This document shows positions 51,401-59,577 of a stretch of 59,677 nt of DNA, in pieces. A program made the position numbers and the translations under genes. Where the stretch lies: the NCBI GenBank assembly GCA_024692165.1, contig JAILMY010000149.1:1-59677 (forward strand). Direction: 5' to 3'. The notes under the pieces are model-generated. The model worked only from the letters and a program-made list of their open reading frames with translations. It searched no databases and was not told the DNA's origin. The stretch's first letter is position 1, and each line of letters starts with the position of its first letter. The stretch is from Butyrivibrio sp. GTDB taxonomy: Bacteria; Bacillota; Clostridia; Lachnospirales; Lachnospiraceae.

Positions 51401-52201
51401 ATTTCAGGGGCGAGAGAGAACTTCCTTAGGTATGGCTTTGATGCGTACTTAAGTAAGCCTATTGAAAGTGATAAGCTGGAAGCTACGCTTATAAAGTTCC
51501 TTCCGGAGGATAAAGTTCTTCTCACTACAGATGAGTTTGATGAAGAGGAAGATGCTTCTGAAGATGTACAGAGGCAAAAAGAAAGCGGCAGTTCATATGA
51601 TAACAGAGACTGGATGAACAACCTTGAAGGAGTAGAGACCGGCGAAGGAATAAAGAACTGCGGAACTGTAGAAAGCTATATAGAAATCCTGAAGGTTTAC
51701 TATGAATCTATAGAAAGCTCCAGGAACAATATTGAAACCGCCTATGCTGATGAGAACTGGAAGGACTACACAAGCTATGTTCATTCCTTAAAGAGCACCA
51801 GCAGAACCATTGGTGCCATGGAACTTTCAAAGCTGTCAGCTCAGCTGGAAGAAGCCGGAAATAACAATGACCTGGACACCATAAGAAGCAATCATCATGT
51901 TCTGCTTGATATGTATTCAAGCATTAAATCCAGCCTGGATAATGTTCAGGAGATAGCAGGCAAAGAGGAAGAAGATACCGATAAGCCTGAAATTACAAAG
52001 GCTCAGCTTATGGACGCCTATAATACTATCCTGGAAGTGAGCAAAATTCTGGACTTTGATACACTGCAGTTTGTACTAGATTCTATTAAGGGCTATAAAC
52101 TGCCGGCAAATGATAAGGAGATAATTACAAGGATATCTGAGCTGGCATATACACTTAAGTGGGATGAAATAACCAAGATCGTACAGGAGAGACTGGGATG
52201 A
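48401..52201 (+). CDS. Hybrid sensor kinase: 7TM - degenerate GGDEF - degenerate EAL - HisKA - HATPase - REC - HPt
   Basis: NMSHEIRTPINAVLGMNEVIL, DTGMGIKDDDLDNLFEKF, GSGLGLAI, ILVVDDTPMN, YVHSLKSTSRTIGA; RLAVDTYIVICP where GGDEF expected, AQAVPML where EAL expected. Confidence 0.9.
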   Translation: MLGIDGVGSITFNFAAILISITCIFYSLIMNNRYRLRGRLFVALCSIVALDALAGILVELIGAASFSYNIKFCLANAIQLLYFLTHFAIAPMFALYIILTCNVQYRFPKWARCAVSIPFVIMEMMVFISPIINFVFYIDENLIFHRRGGVYFAYIISAFYIIFAMVVLFLYWNYLTRVRRIAIIYFFILVSIGTLLQMFVVEIRSELMSEAIGFMGLMMMLENDDDRIDVSTRAYNRNAFMLDTSTYFKYKRSFYTICIRIQNADIYRKIAGYEEYEKFQATVVDFLSRLDKNNDVYRLAVDTYIVICPEVSDETANFYAYQIRERFLGEWKHKDNYIILKSLILLANSPRQFASTDYLLLLCDSKIDIESDRVLTGSDLDFLLRRSDVEMALKRGFMDGNFRVYFEPIYLRIDRSICAAQAVPMLMDPDLGVIKADEFIPVADQAGLIDHVGFYVIEQVLSFLGGGIVNEMGVEAISINLSSVQMIKSDFVERILKLLKENNVQPGRFVMEIPETMATSDQSVLIPVMQRLQKAGIRFYLDQFGTGFFNMQSKAASLFEGVKIDASLLLNAVDFPQTRIILENRLRMIGQMGKSIDIVKVDTQEALESLSNIKFDFFHGEFFSEPISKNELLAILRATEMARVEERRARAANEAKSNFLANMSHEIRTPINAVLGMNEVILRESKDERILEYAQNIEAAGRTLLSLINDILDFSKIEAGSMEIHEADYELSSVLNDIYNMISIKAQQKDLALVLDVDSTLPDKLYGDEMRLRQVVVNVLNNAIKYTQEGSVTLKVTGDRNYDNSLNLKIDVTDTGMGIKDDDLDNLFEKFKRLDVDKNREVEGSGLGLAITSSLLELMGGSISVKSKYGEGSTFTIVLPQGVRDEAQIGNFKERIVRNIKERKAYKEKFKAPEAEILVVDDTPMNHVVIQELLKTTKIRIDSAKSGMECLEKQHQKKYDIIFLDYRMPGMDGSETFDAIKADSESPNLNTPIIVLTANAISGARENFLRYGFDAYLSKPIESDKLEATLIKFLPEDKVLLTTDEFDEEEDASEDVQRQKESGSSYDNRDWMNNLEGVETGEGIKNCGTVESYIEILKVYYESIESSRNNIETAYADENWKDYTSYVHSLKSTSRTIGAMELSKLSAQLEEAGNNNDLDTIRSNHHVLLDMYSSIKSSLDNVQEIAGKEEEDTDKPEITKAQLMDAYNTILEVSKILDFDTLQFVLDSIKGYKLPANDKEIITRISELAYTLKWDEITKIVQERLG

Positions 52202-52959
52202 ATAAAAAGATTCTGCTTGTTAGAAAAGATGAAACGTTTTTGGTAAATGCTATAAAGAATGCCCTTATCACCAACAGGTTTCAGGTAGTGGATTCTTCAT
52301 ACAGCATAGGAGATCTGAGCACAAAAAAGCAGGGAGTGGATCTGATAATCCTGTACACAGATCAGGACTTTGAAGAGTACATGGAAGCCCTTGTGTATAT
52401 CAAGGATATGTGTATTGAAGAAAACATGATAATCCTTGTGATCGGAGATAAGGATGCCTTTGAGCTTGTCCACCAATATATTCCCAAGGAGGACATAGCC
52501 TTTGAAGTCACAAGACCCCTTGATATGGCAAATCTCATGGATAAGGTTGCCACTGCTACGGATGATGAATTTGAGATCAAGCGTAGAAAATGCATCCTGA
52601 TCGTGGATGATGATCCCACATTTATTCAGATGGTAAGAGAGTGGCTAAAGGATACCTACAGGGTTGGAATGGCCAACTCGGGAACCCAGGCTATTGCATG
52701 GCTTGCCACAAATAAAGCGGATCTTATTCTGCTGGACTATGATATGCCTGTTCTTGATGGCCCAAAGGTTATGGAAATGCTCCGCAGCGAGTCTTTTTCC
52801 CAATCCACACCGGTTATGTTCCTTACCGGAAAAAATGACCGTGACTCTGTAACCAACGTTATTTCTTTAAAACCTGCGGATTATCTTCTCAAATCCATCA
52901 GCAGGGATAAACTGCTCGGCACTCTTGATAAGTTCTTTAAGCAAAAGGTAAATGGATAA
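52198..52959 (+). CDS. Response regulator with pseudo-receiver plus canonical receiver domain
   Basis: First half LLVRKDE lacks acidic pocket; second half CILIVDDDPTF, LILLDYDMPVLDG, FLTGK. Confidence 0.87.
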   Translation: MNKKILLVRKDETFLVNAIKNALITNRFQVVDSSYSIGDLSTKKQGVDLIILYTDQDFEEYMEALVYIKDMCIEENMIILVIGDKDAFELVHQYIPKEDIAFEVTRPLDMANLMDKVATATDDEFEIKRRKCILIVDDDPTFIQMVREWLKDTYRVGMANSGTQAIAWLATNKADLILLDYDMPVLDGPKVMEMLRSESFSQSTPVMFLTGKNDRDSVTNVISLKPADYLLKSISRDKLLGTLDKFFKQKVNG

Positions 52960-52962
52960 AGC

Positions 52963-54933
52963 ATGGACATTGAAATGATTGACAGCATGACCTATAGAAT
53001 TGCTGGCGCTATTATCTGCATAACCTGCCTGTTCTATTCGACTATGATGCGAAAGAGATATCGCGTCAGGAGTCGTCTGTTTACCATGCTTGTTATTATT
53101 GTCCTTATTGATTCTCTGACTGATGTAGTTTCTTATCTGGCCGTAACATACGGCATTACGGACACCTTCAAGTGGATAATATCATATCTGGCAGAAATGA
53201 CTTATTATTTTACCCACGTAGGTATGATGCCGGTATTTGTCTTTTATATAATTACTATTTGCGGAGTAAGATACAGACTAAGCAGATTTCAGCACTTTGC
53301 CCTGAAGTTCCCGATCATCGTGCTGGAACTTATGCTGCTCTCCAATCCTCTTACCCAATACTTTTTCGTCATAGTAGCTAAGTTTGACTATGCAAGAGGC
53401 ATAGGTATTTATTTGTCCTATGCTGTTTCGGTTTATTATATCGGAGTCGGAGTTTTTCTTCTGATTAAATTCTGGTATACCATTAACGCAACAAAAAAGA
53501 TTGCCATGGTATATTTCCTTTCATTGGCTGTTGGCGGAACTTTGATCCAGATGCTGTTCCCGGGGATCAAGTGCGAGCTCATGTGCGAAGCTATCGGTCT
53601 TACCGGAATCATGCTCATGATTGAAAAAGACGATGACAGGACTGATATGATATCCATGGCCTATAACCGACTGGCCTTTGTACAGGACATGAAGAGCCTG
53701 TTTCTTATGAAAAGAGAATTCAGTGCCATCTGTCTTAGACTGGAAAATCTCGACATGTATCGCAAGATTTACGGAGAAGAAGTGATTGATCCTCTTCTTA
53801 AATCATTGGCTTCATTTTTCATGGAGGATGGAACAGAGACCAACGCATATCATACGGCCTATAATGTGTTCTATATTGTAAATTCTGAAATGACTGATTG
53901 GGAGACCAATAACCTGGCGGAAGCCACTGAAATACGTATGAAGAAGCCTTGGGTCATTAATGACACGGAGTTTTTATTTGATTTCAATATTCTGCTTGGC
54001 AAATGCCCTGAGCAGTTTAGCAGTGTTAATGATCTGTTCCTTTTAGAGAGCGTTGATCTTAAGAGGCAGGAAAAGAATTTCTTAAGAAATACAGACCTTA
54101 ACTTCCTCATAAGAAGAATGGAAGTGGAAAAGGCCATTGGTCGTGGAATTCAGGAAAAGAGCTTTGCCATTTACTATCACCCGGTGTATCAGCAGGAGAA
54201 TAATTGTATTAAGCTGGCACAGGTATACCTTAAGTTGCATGATTCTCTCATGGGTGATATACAAACCGCAGAGTTCATGGAAGTTGCGGAGAATTCAGGA
54301 TTTCTTGAGGAACTTCAGTTAAGGACCATAGAGGGCGTATGCAGGTTTTTATCCAGTGGCGTCGACAAATCCGACATGCAGATTGATTTTGTGCTGCTGC
54401 CGATAATGTCTGCCCGTATGATCAAGAGAGAACTCTTTAACAAAATATCCGAAAATATCAAGAGATTTAATATTGATGCTTCACTTCTTGCCTTTGTACT
54501 TAAGGAGTCCGACGCCCTGGGAGCTAAGGATGAGCTTGAAAAAATGAAAGGGGCAATAGAAAATCTGGGGGTAAGAACCTATATAAGTGACTATGAAGCC
54601 GGATTTCTTGGCATCAATACAATTGCAAATATAGATTTTGAAGGCGTTATTCTGGACATGAGTAAAATCTTTGAAACCTCCAATCAGGAAAGTGCAGAGA
54701 TCGTCCTCCGGAACAGAACCACCATGATCAGACAGCTGGATAAGAAGATAATCATCTCCGGAATAGACAACGGATATTATTATGGTAAGATTAAGGATGT
54801 ACCATACGACTATATGGAGGGTAATTACCTTTCCAGGGAAGTAACAAGGAACGAATTGCAGAATAAATTCTGGCATGGAGAACATCTTATTTTCCATGAG
54901 GATGGAGTTGAAAGGGTTTCTGACGAATACTGA
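52963..54933 (+). CDS. 7TM - degenerate GGDEF - degenerate EAL protein (paralog of the N-terminal half of the hybrid kinase)
   Basis: Collinear similarity to 48401 product (ITCLFYSTMMRKRYRVRSRLF; CEAIGLTGIMLMIEKDDDRTDMISMAYNRLAFV) with no catalytic motifs. Confidence 0.87.
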   Translation: MDIEMIDSMTYRIAGAIICITCLFYSTMMRKRYRVRSRLFTMLVIIVLIDSLTDVVSYLAVTYGITDTFKWIISYLAEMTYYFTHVGMMPVFVFYIITICGVRYRLSRFQHFALKFPIIVLELMLLSNPLTQYFFVIVAKFDYARGIGIYLSYAVSVYYIGVGVFLLIKFWYTINATKKIAMVYFLSLAVGGTLIQMLFPGIKCELMCEAIGLTGIMLMIEKDDDRTDMISMAYNRLAFVQDMKSLFLMKREFSAICLRLENLDMYRKIYGEEVIDPLLKSLASFFMEDGTETNAYHTAYNVFYIVNSEMTDWETNNLAEATEIRMKKPWVINDTEFLFDFNILLGKCPEQFSSVNDLFLLESVDLKRQEKNFLRNTDLNFLIRRMEVEKAIGRGIQEKSFAIYYHPVYQQENNCIKLAQVYLKLHDSLMGDIQTAEFMEVAENSGFLEELQLRTIEGVCRFLSSGVDKSDMQIDFVLLPIMSARMIKRELFNKISENIKRFNIDASLLAFVLKESDALGAKDELEKMKGAIENLGVRTYISDYEAGFLGINTIANIDFEGVILDMSKIFETSNQESAEIVLRNRTTMIRQLDKKIIISGIDNGYYYGKIKDVPYDYMEGNYLSREVTRNELQNKFWHGEHLIFHEDGVERVSDEY

Positions 54934-55655
54934 TGGGAGAAAATAAAGAGGGCGCAGGGAGCCTCAAGGTAACAGGGATAGATGTTTCTTTTTTGGAAGA
55001 TGGAAAGATTTTTGACTTTTGGTATGACAAAATGCCTGTTTCCCGCAGACAGAAAATAGATCTGGTAAAACCTTTAAAGGGTAAACTTTTATCGCTTGGT
55101 GCCGGGATCCTTTTTACCGAGGGACTTAAGAAGCTTGGTTTGGAAGGGGCTGAGATTGGCCTTTTGGAAAATAAAAAACCATATATTATTGGCGCAGATG
55201 GTCTGTACTTTAACCTGTCACATTCAGGAGGTATGGCTGTGTGCGCTTTTTCTGATTCCGAAGTGGGAATAGATATAGAAAAGAACAAGGAATTTAAGGA
55301 TAGCCTTGTGGACTATGTCTTCGATGACCGGGAAAAAGAGTTTGTTTCAAGGCTTTCAGATGATGACAATAAGAGAAATGCTCTTTTTACAAGTATCTGG
55401 ACCATGAAGGAAAGCATCATGAAGTTTACCGGAAAGGGCATATCCATGGTGCCAAAGAGTATATTTGTGGATTTGTCAGCTGCTGACAATATGGGTGATA
55501 TGAGCGTAGCGGCAATTTACCATAACGGGAAGCTGATTCCTGAACTTAAGCTGTCAACACTTAGGATTCCCGCAAATCCGGATTATCAGGTGTGTGTATG
55601 CTCTAAGTATGCTTTATCTTCAAGGGACATCGAGATGTTTGATCATAGGTCCTGA
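54933..55655 (+). CDS. Sfp-type 4'-phosphopantetheinyl transferase
   Basis: FNLSHSGGMAVCA, VGIDIEKNK, FTSIWTMKESIMKFTGKG. Confidence 0.92.
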   Translation: MGENKEGAGSLKVTGIDVSFLEDGKIFDFWYDKMPVSRRQKIDLVKPLKGKLLSLGAGILFTEGLKKLGLEGAEIGLLENKKPYIIGADGLYFNLSHSGGMAVCAFSDSEVGIDIEKNKEFKDSLVDYVFDDREKEFVSRLSDDDNKRNALFTSIWTMKESIMKFTGKGISMVPKSIFVDLSAADNMGDMSVAAIYHNGKLIPELKLSTLRIPANPDYQVCVCSKYALSSRDIEMFDHRS

Positions 55656-56206
55656 GGGAATTTCAACTGTCTTAGTTCGCAGTTCTGGATCAGGTTATCC
55701 CAGAATTTCTCCAAGGGAGTGCGTTCTATCTGAGAGATAATGCTGCAGTTCATGGCGCCGTGCCCAACAATCAGCACATCTTTGTTTTCTTTTAATGCCG
55801 GTGATATTACTTCCTTAAGAAAAGAACCGGTTCTTGCAAAAAGCTCTTCAAAGGATTCCGCGCCGCCCTGTTTTACATAGCTTACAGGATTTACAAAAAG
55901 ATCGTTTATGGGGCAGGAGGGATTGTTGAAGTACCCTGTAACTCCCTCAAATTCGCCGAAGGCCATTTCCTTTAATCTGTCATCTGTGATTATGGGAGTG
56001 TTTGTTCCCTGAAGAAAGATTTCTGCCGTCTCCTTTGCTCTTATAAGGGGAGATGAGTAGCAAATGTCAAAGGCTATATCCTTATATTTTTCACGGGCCG
56101 CTCTCGCTGCCTCTTTTCCCTCTTCATTAAGCGGAATGTCTATCTGACCCTGCAGCTTTTGAAGGGCATTCCAGTCTGTTTTTCCATGTCGCATTATATA
56201 AAGCAT
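55643..56206 (-). CDS. Histidine phosphatase (phosphoglycerate mutase-like) family protein
   Basis: MRHGKTDWN, LNEEGKEAA, YSSPLIRAKETAEI, VGHGAMN; ATG at 56206 with gaggaaaactg. Confidence 0.92.
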   Translation of the reverse strand: MLYIMRHGKTDWNALQKLQGQIDIPLNEEGKEAARAAREKYKDIAFDICYSSPLIRAKETAEIFLQGTNTPIITDDRLKEMAFGEFEGVTGYFNNPSCPINDLFVNPVSYVKQGGAESFEELFARTGSFLKEVISPALKENKDVLIVGHGAMNCSIISQIERTPLEKFWDNLIQNCELRQLKFPQDL

Positions 56207-56308
56207 CAGTTTTCCTCTATAATATTCTGGTTGATTTATATCTGCCAAACCGATATTATGTTTAGTGTTGTTTTGGGATATTGTTTGTATTATATCACAG
56301 GAGTTTTT

Positions 56309-57868
56309 ATGAGTATTTTAAATGTTGAACATCTGACCCATGGATTTGGTGACAGAGCGATTTTTGATGATGTGTCCTTCAGACTTCTGAAGGGTGAACA
56401 TATAGGACTGGTTGGCGCCAATGGAGAAGGTAAGTCAACCTTCATGAATATTATTATAGGTAAGCTTATGCCTGATGCAGGCAAGATTGAGTGGGCCAAG
56501 AACGTTAAGGTAGGATACCTTGATCAGCATGCTGTGTTAAAAGAGGGCATGACTATAAGAGACGTTCTGGCTTCTGCCTATGAGCCTTTATATGCCATGG
56601 AGACAAGGATGAATGAGATCTGCGATGCCATGGGAGAGGCTGATGAGAAGCAGCTTGAGGAATACATGGAAGAGCTGGGTACGATTCAGGATCTTTTGAC
56701 TAACAGAGATTTCTATCTTATCGATTCCAAGATTGAAGAGGTTTCAAGGGCTCTGGGATTTTTGGAACTGGGACTGGACAGAGATGTGACTGAGCTTTCC
56801 GGAGGTCAGAGAACCAAGATTCTTTTGGGAAAACTTCTTTTGGAGAAGCCTGATATTCTTTTGCTGGATGAGCCTACCAACTATCTGGATGCAGAGCACA
56901 TTGTATGGCTTACAAGGTACCTTCAGGATTACGACAACGCCTTTATCCTGATCTCACACGACATTCCTTTTTTGAACAGCGTCGTTAATATCATCTATCA
57001 TATGGATGGCACGACTCATTCTCTGGACCGGTACGTTGGAGACTATGACAAGTTCATGGAAGTCTATGAGATGAAGAAGTCTCAGAGGGAGGCGGCCTAC
57101 AACAGACAGCAGCAGGAGATCGCCGATCTTAAGGATTTCGTTGCAAGAAATAAGGCGAGAGTAGCTACAAGAAATATGGCCATGGCCCGTCAAAAGAAAT
57201 TGGACAGCATGGATATCATAGAGAAGGTTCAGGAAAAACCAAAGCCTGAGTTTAACTTCAAAGTGGCAAGAACACCGGGCAAAGTTATCTTTGAGACTAA
57301 GGACCTGGTTATAGGATATGACGAGCCCTTATCATCACCTCTTAATATCACCTTTGAGAGGGGATCAAAGATTGTTCTTACTGGAGCCAACGGTATAGGT
57401 AAGACAACACTTTTAAAGAGTATTCTTGGACTTATCCCTGCTATTTCAGGAAGTGTTGAGCTTGGTGAAAATGTTGCCATCGGCTATTTTGAGCAGGAGA
57501 TGTCTCCTGATATTGAGACAACCTGTATGCAGGAAATCTGGAACGAGTTTCCGGGCTTTTCACAGTATGAGGTAAGATCAGCCCTTGCCAAGTGCGGACT
57601 TACCACAAAGCATATCGAGAGTAAATGTAAGGTTTTATCCGGTGGTGAGCAGGCAAAGGTACGTCTTTGCAAGCTTATAAACAGAGAGTCCAATCTTCTT
57701 GTATTGGACGAGCCCACAAATCACCTGGATGTTGATGCCAAAGAGGAGCTTCACAGAGCCCTTTCAGAGTATAAGGGAAGTATCCTGATGGTATGCCATG
57801 AGCCGGATTTCTATGCTGATCTGGCTACCCAGGTAATGGACTGCACAAAGTGGACCACTAAGATTTAA
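56309..57868 (+). CDS. ABC-F family ATPase
   Basis: GANGEGKST, LSGGQRTKILLGKLLL, DEPTNYLD, GANGIGKTT, LSGGEQAKVRL, DEPTNHLD. ATG 56309 after caggag; listed start 56159 is upstream. Confidence 0.93.
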   Translation: MSILNVEHLTHGFGDRAIFDDVSFRLLKGEHIGLVGANGEGKSTFMNIIIGKLMPDAGKIEWAKNVKVGYLDQHAVLKEGMTIRDVLASAYEPLYAMETRMNEICDAMGEADEKQLEEYMEELGTIQDLLTNRDFYLIDSKIEEVSRALGFLELGLDRDVTELSGGQRTKILLGKLLLEKPDILLLDEPTNYLDAEHIVWLTRYLQDYDNAFILISHDIPFLNSVVNIIYHMDGTTHSLDRYVGDYDKFMEVYEMKKSQREAAYNRQQQEIADLKDFVARNKARVATRNMAMARQKKLDSMDIIEKVQEKPKPEFNFKVARTPGKVIFETKDLVIGYDEPLSSPLNITFERGSKIVLTGANGIGKTTLLKSILGLIPAISGSVELGENVAIGYFEQEMSPDIETTCMQEIWNEFPGFSQYEVRSALAKCGLTTKHIESKCKVLSGGEQAKVRLCKLINRESNLLVLDEPTNHLDVDAKEELHRALSEYKGSILMVCHEPDFYADLATQVMDCTKWTTKI

Positions 57869-58033
57869 CCCAAATGGACCTAGGGGGCGGAGTTCGTTGT
57901 TCAATTTTACGAAGTAATTAGTGTGACAGTTCTGTGATGTTAATATTGCTAGAATTATTCATATAAGGGCGCAAACGCAGTGTTTATGCGGCGTTGAGCT
58001 GTCCAAATTAAGACCCACATCAAGTTGTTTAAT

Positions 58034-58096
58034 ATAATCAGCAAGATAATCAGCAAATAAGTTTGAACCTGAGTTTGAATTTGTGTTTGAACGTAT
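58034..58096 (+). repeat. Two adjacent 12-bp direct-repeat sets: ATAATCAGCAA x2 and GTTTGAA+5 nt x3
   Basis: ataatcagcaag/ataatcagcaaa at 58034 and 58046; gtttgaa at 58061, 58073, 58085, exact 12-bp period. Confidence 0.75.
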
Positions 58097-58146
58097 TGGG
58101 CTTTGAAAAAGAACCAGTGGCTTGATGTGATGGATCGGAGGGAAAT

Positions 58147-58560
58147 ATGAATACAATAGCAATGGATAACAGAGCTTATAACGGATACGGATATTATTCA
58201 AGAAGCGAAATGAGAATTCGCGCCAACAGAAAATGGCGCATGCAGATAGTAAGACGTCAGAGAATTGCTCTGGCTGTATCTATTGCAGTAGTTCTTTCAA
58301 TAGTTATCTTTTTTGCAGCTTCTATCATGATAAAGGCTCAGAACAACGGCATCGAGCCTATGGTTAAGTATTACACGGTGGCCATGGTTCATGGAGGGGA
58401 TACCCTCGAGAGCCTTGCAAAGGAGAGTTTTTCTTCAGACCACTACGACAGCTTTGACGCATATATAAATGAAATTCTGAGGATTAACCACCTGGATGAC
58501 CCTGAGGATCTTAAGGCCGGGGAGAATGTTGTTATTCCATATTATGATATTTACAGATGA
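58147..58560 (+). CDS. TM + LysM protein, YneA-like (cell-division suppressor-like)
   Basis: Short basic N-terminus, one TM, C-terminal YYTVAMVHGGDTLESLAKE...INEILRINHLDDPEDLKAGENVVIPYY. Confidence 0.7.
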   Translation: MNTIAMDNRAYNGYGYYSRSEMRIRANRKWRMQIVRRQRIALAVSIAVVLSIVIFFAASIMIKAQNNGIEPMVKYYTVAMVHGGDTLESLAKESFSSDHYDSFDAYINEILRINHLDDPEDLKAGENVVIPYYDIYR

Positions 58561-58615
58561 AGCAGGTCTCAAATGTATATCATTGAGCCTTGCAAAATAC
58601 CTGATGTGAGGTTTT

Positions 58616-59368
58616 ATGATACGAGCAGTACTTTGGGATTTAGATAATACACTTTTGGATTTTGATGTGGCTGAGAAGGAAGCACTCACCAGGGAGTTCA
58701 AGGAATTCGGCCTTGGTGAGTTCACTGATCAGATGTTAAAAGATTATATGGTCATCAACAGAAGGCGGTGGCAGGCTCTGGAACGTGGCGAAATGGAGAA
58801 ACAGGAAGTCTTGGAAGGGCGCTACCGTGAATTTTTTGCGTTTCTGGGAAAAGACACTTCTATAGCTGCGGCCTTTAATGACAGGTATCAGGAGCTCCTT
58901 GGTGAGACCATATGCTTCAGGGATGATTCCTATGAACTTGTTAAGGGCATGAAGGGGAAGGTACTTCAGTGCATGGCATCCAACGGCACCAAGAAGGCTC
59001 AGACCGGAAAGCTTAAGAACTCAGGCTTTGACAAGCTCTTTGATCTATTCTTTATCTCTGAGGAGATTGGAGCAGAGAAGCCGGCTGTGGAGTTTTTTGA
59101 TGTGTGCTTTGATGAGATCAATAAGTGGCTTATGGAAAATGAAGCTGCTCTTCCTTACTCCGGTGGTAAGTACCTTGGAGAAATCAGTAAGGATGAGATG
59201 ATCATCATCGGAGATTCTCTGACCAGCGATATCCGGGGTGGAAATAACGCCGGAATCAAGTGCTGCTGGTACAATCCCAAGGGACTGGAGCGCAGCGCGG
59301 ATTTGAAGATTGACTACGAGATTAAGAATTTGCAGGATGTAACGGGGATTCTTGATGAATTAAAATGA
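58616..59368 (+). CDS. HAD-superfamily hydrolase, YjjG-like
   Basis: LWDLDNTLLDFDVAEKEAL, MASNGTKKAQTGKLKNSGF, FISEEIGAEKPAVEFFD, IIGDSLTSDIRGG. Confidence 0.9.
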   Translation: MIRAVLWDLDNTLLDFDVAEKEALTREFKEFGLGEFTDQMLKDYMVINRRRWQALERGEMEKQEVLEGRYREFFAFLGKDTSIAAAFNDRYQELLGETICFRDDSYELVKGMKGKVLQCMASNGTKKAQTGKLKNSGFDKLFDLFFISEEIGAEKPAVEFFDVCFDEINKWLMENEAALPYSGGKYLGEISKDEMIIIGDSLTSDIRGGNNAGIKCCWYNPKGLERSADLKIDYEIKNLQDVTGILDELK

Positions 59369-59377
59369 TGTATTTAA

Positions 59378-59424
59378 AGAGGCTGACAGTTCTGGTTTGT
59401 TCGGAACGGTCAGCCTCTATTTTA
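59378..59424 (+). terminator. Intrinsic terminator
   Basis: agaggctgac / gtcagcctct then attttatt. Confidence 0.8.
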
Positions 59425-59488
59425 TTGTAATTGTTTAATGAAGTAGATGGCTGTTTGAAGTGGTTGGCTATTTGGGAGGAATTTCGCT

Positions 59489-59577
59489 GACGATCGTCCT
59501 GGCGCGAGCGGCGGGTTCCATGGGGCGGTGGGCCGTCGCGCCGGGGCGAACGGTGAATCTAAGTGAATTCTTAGATT
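59489..59577. repeat. GC-rich multi-hairpin intergenic element
   Basis: GACGATCGTC palindrome; GGCGCGAgCGGC...GCCGTCGCGCC stem; AATCTAAG-TGAATT-CTTAGATT stem; GC far above flanks. Confidence 0.65.

Noticed and set aside
57959-58201. 80-aa minus-strand ORF over the 12-bp repeats
   Set aside because: Reads through the direct repeats (SNTNSNSGSNLF), no RBS; repeat-derived.
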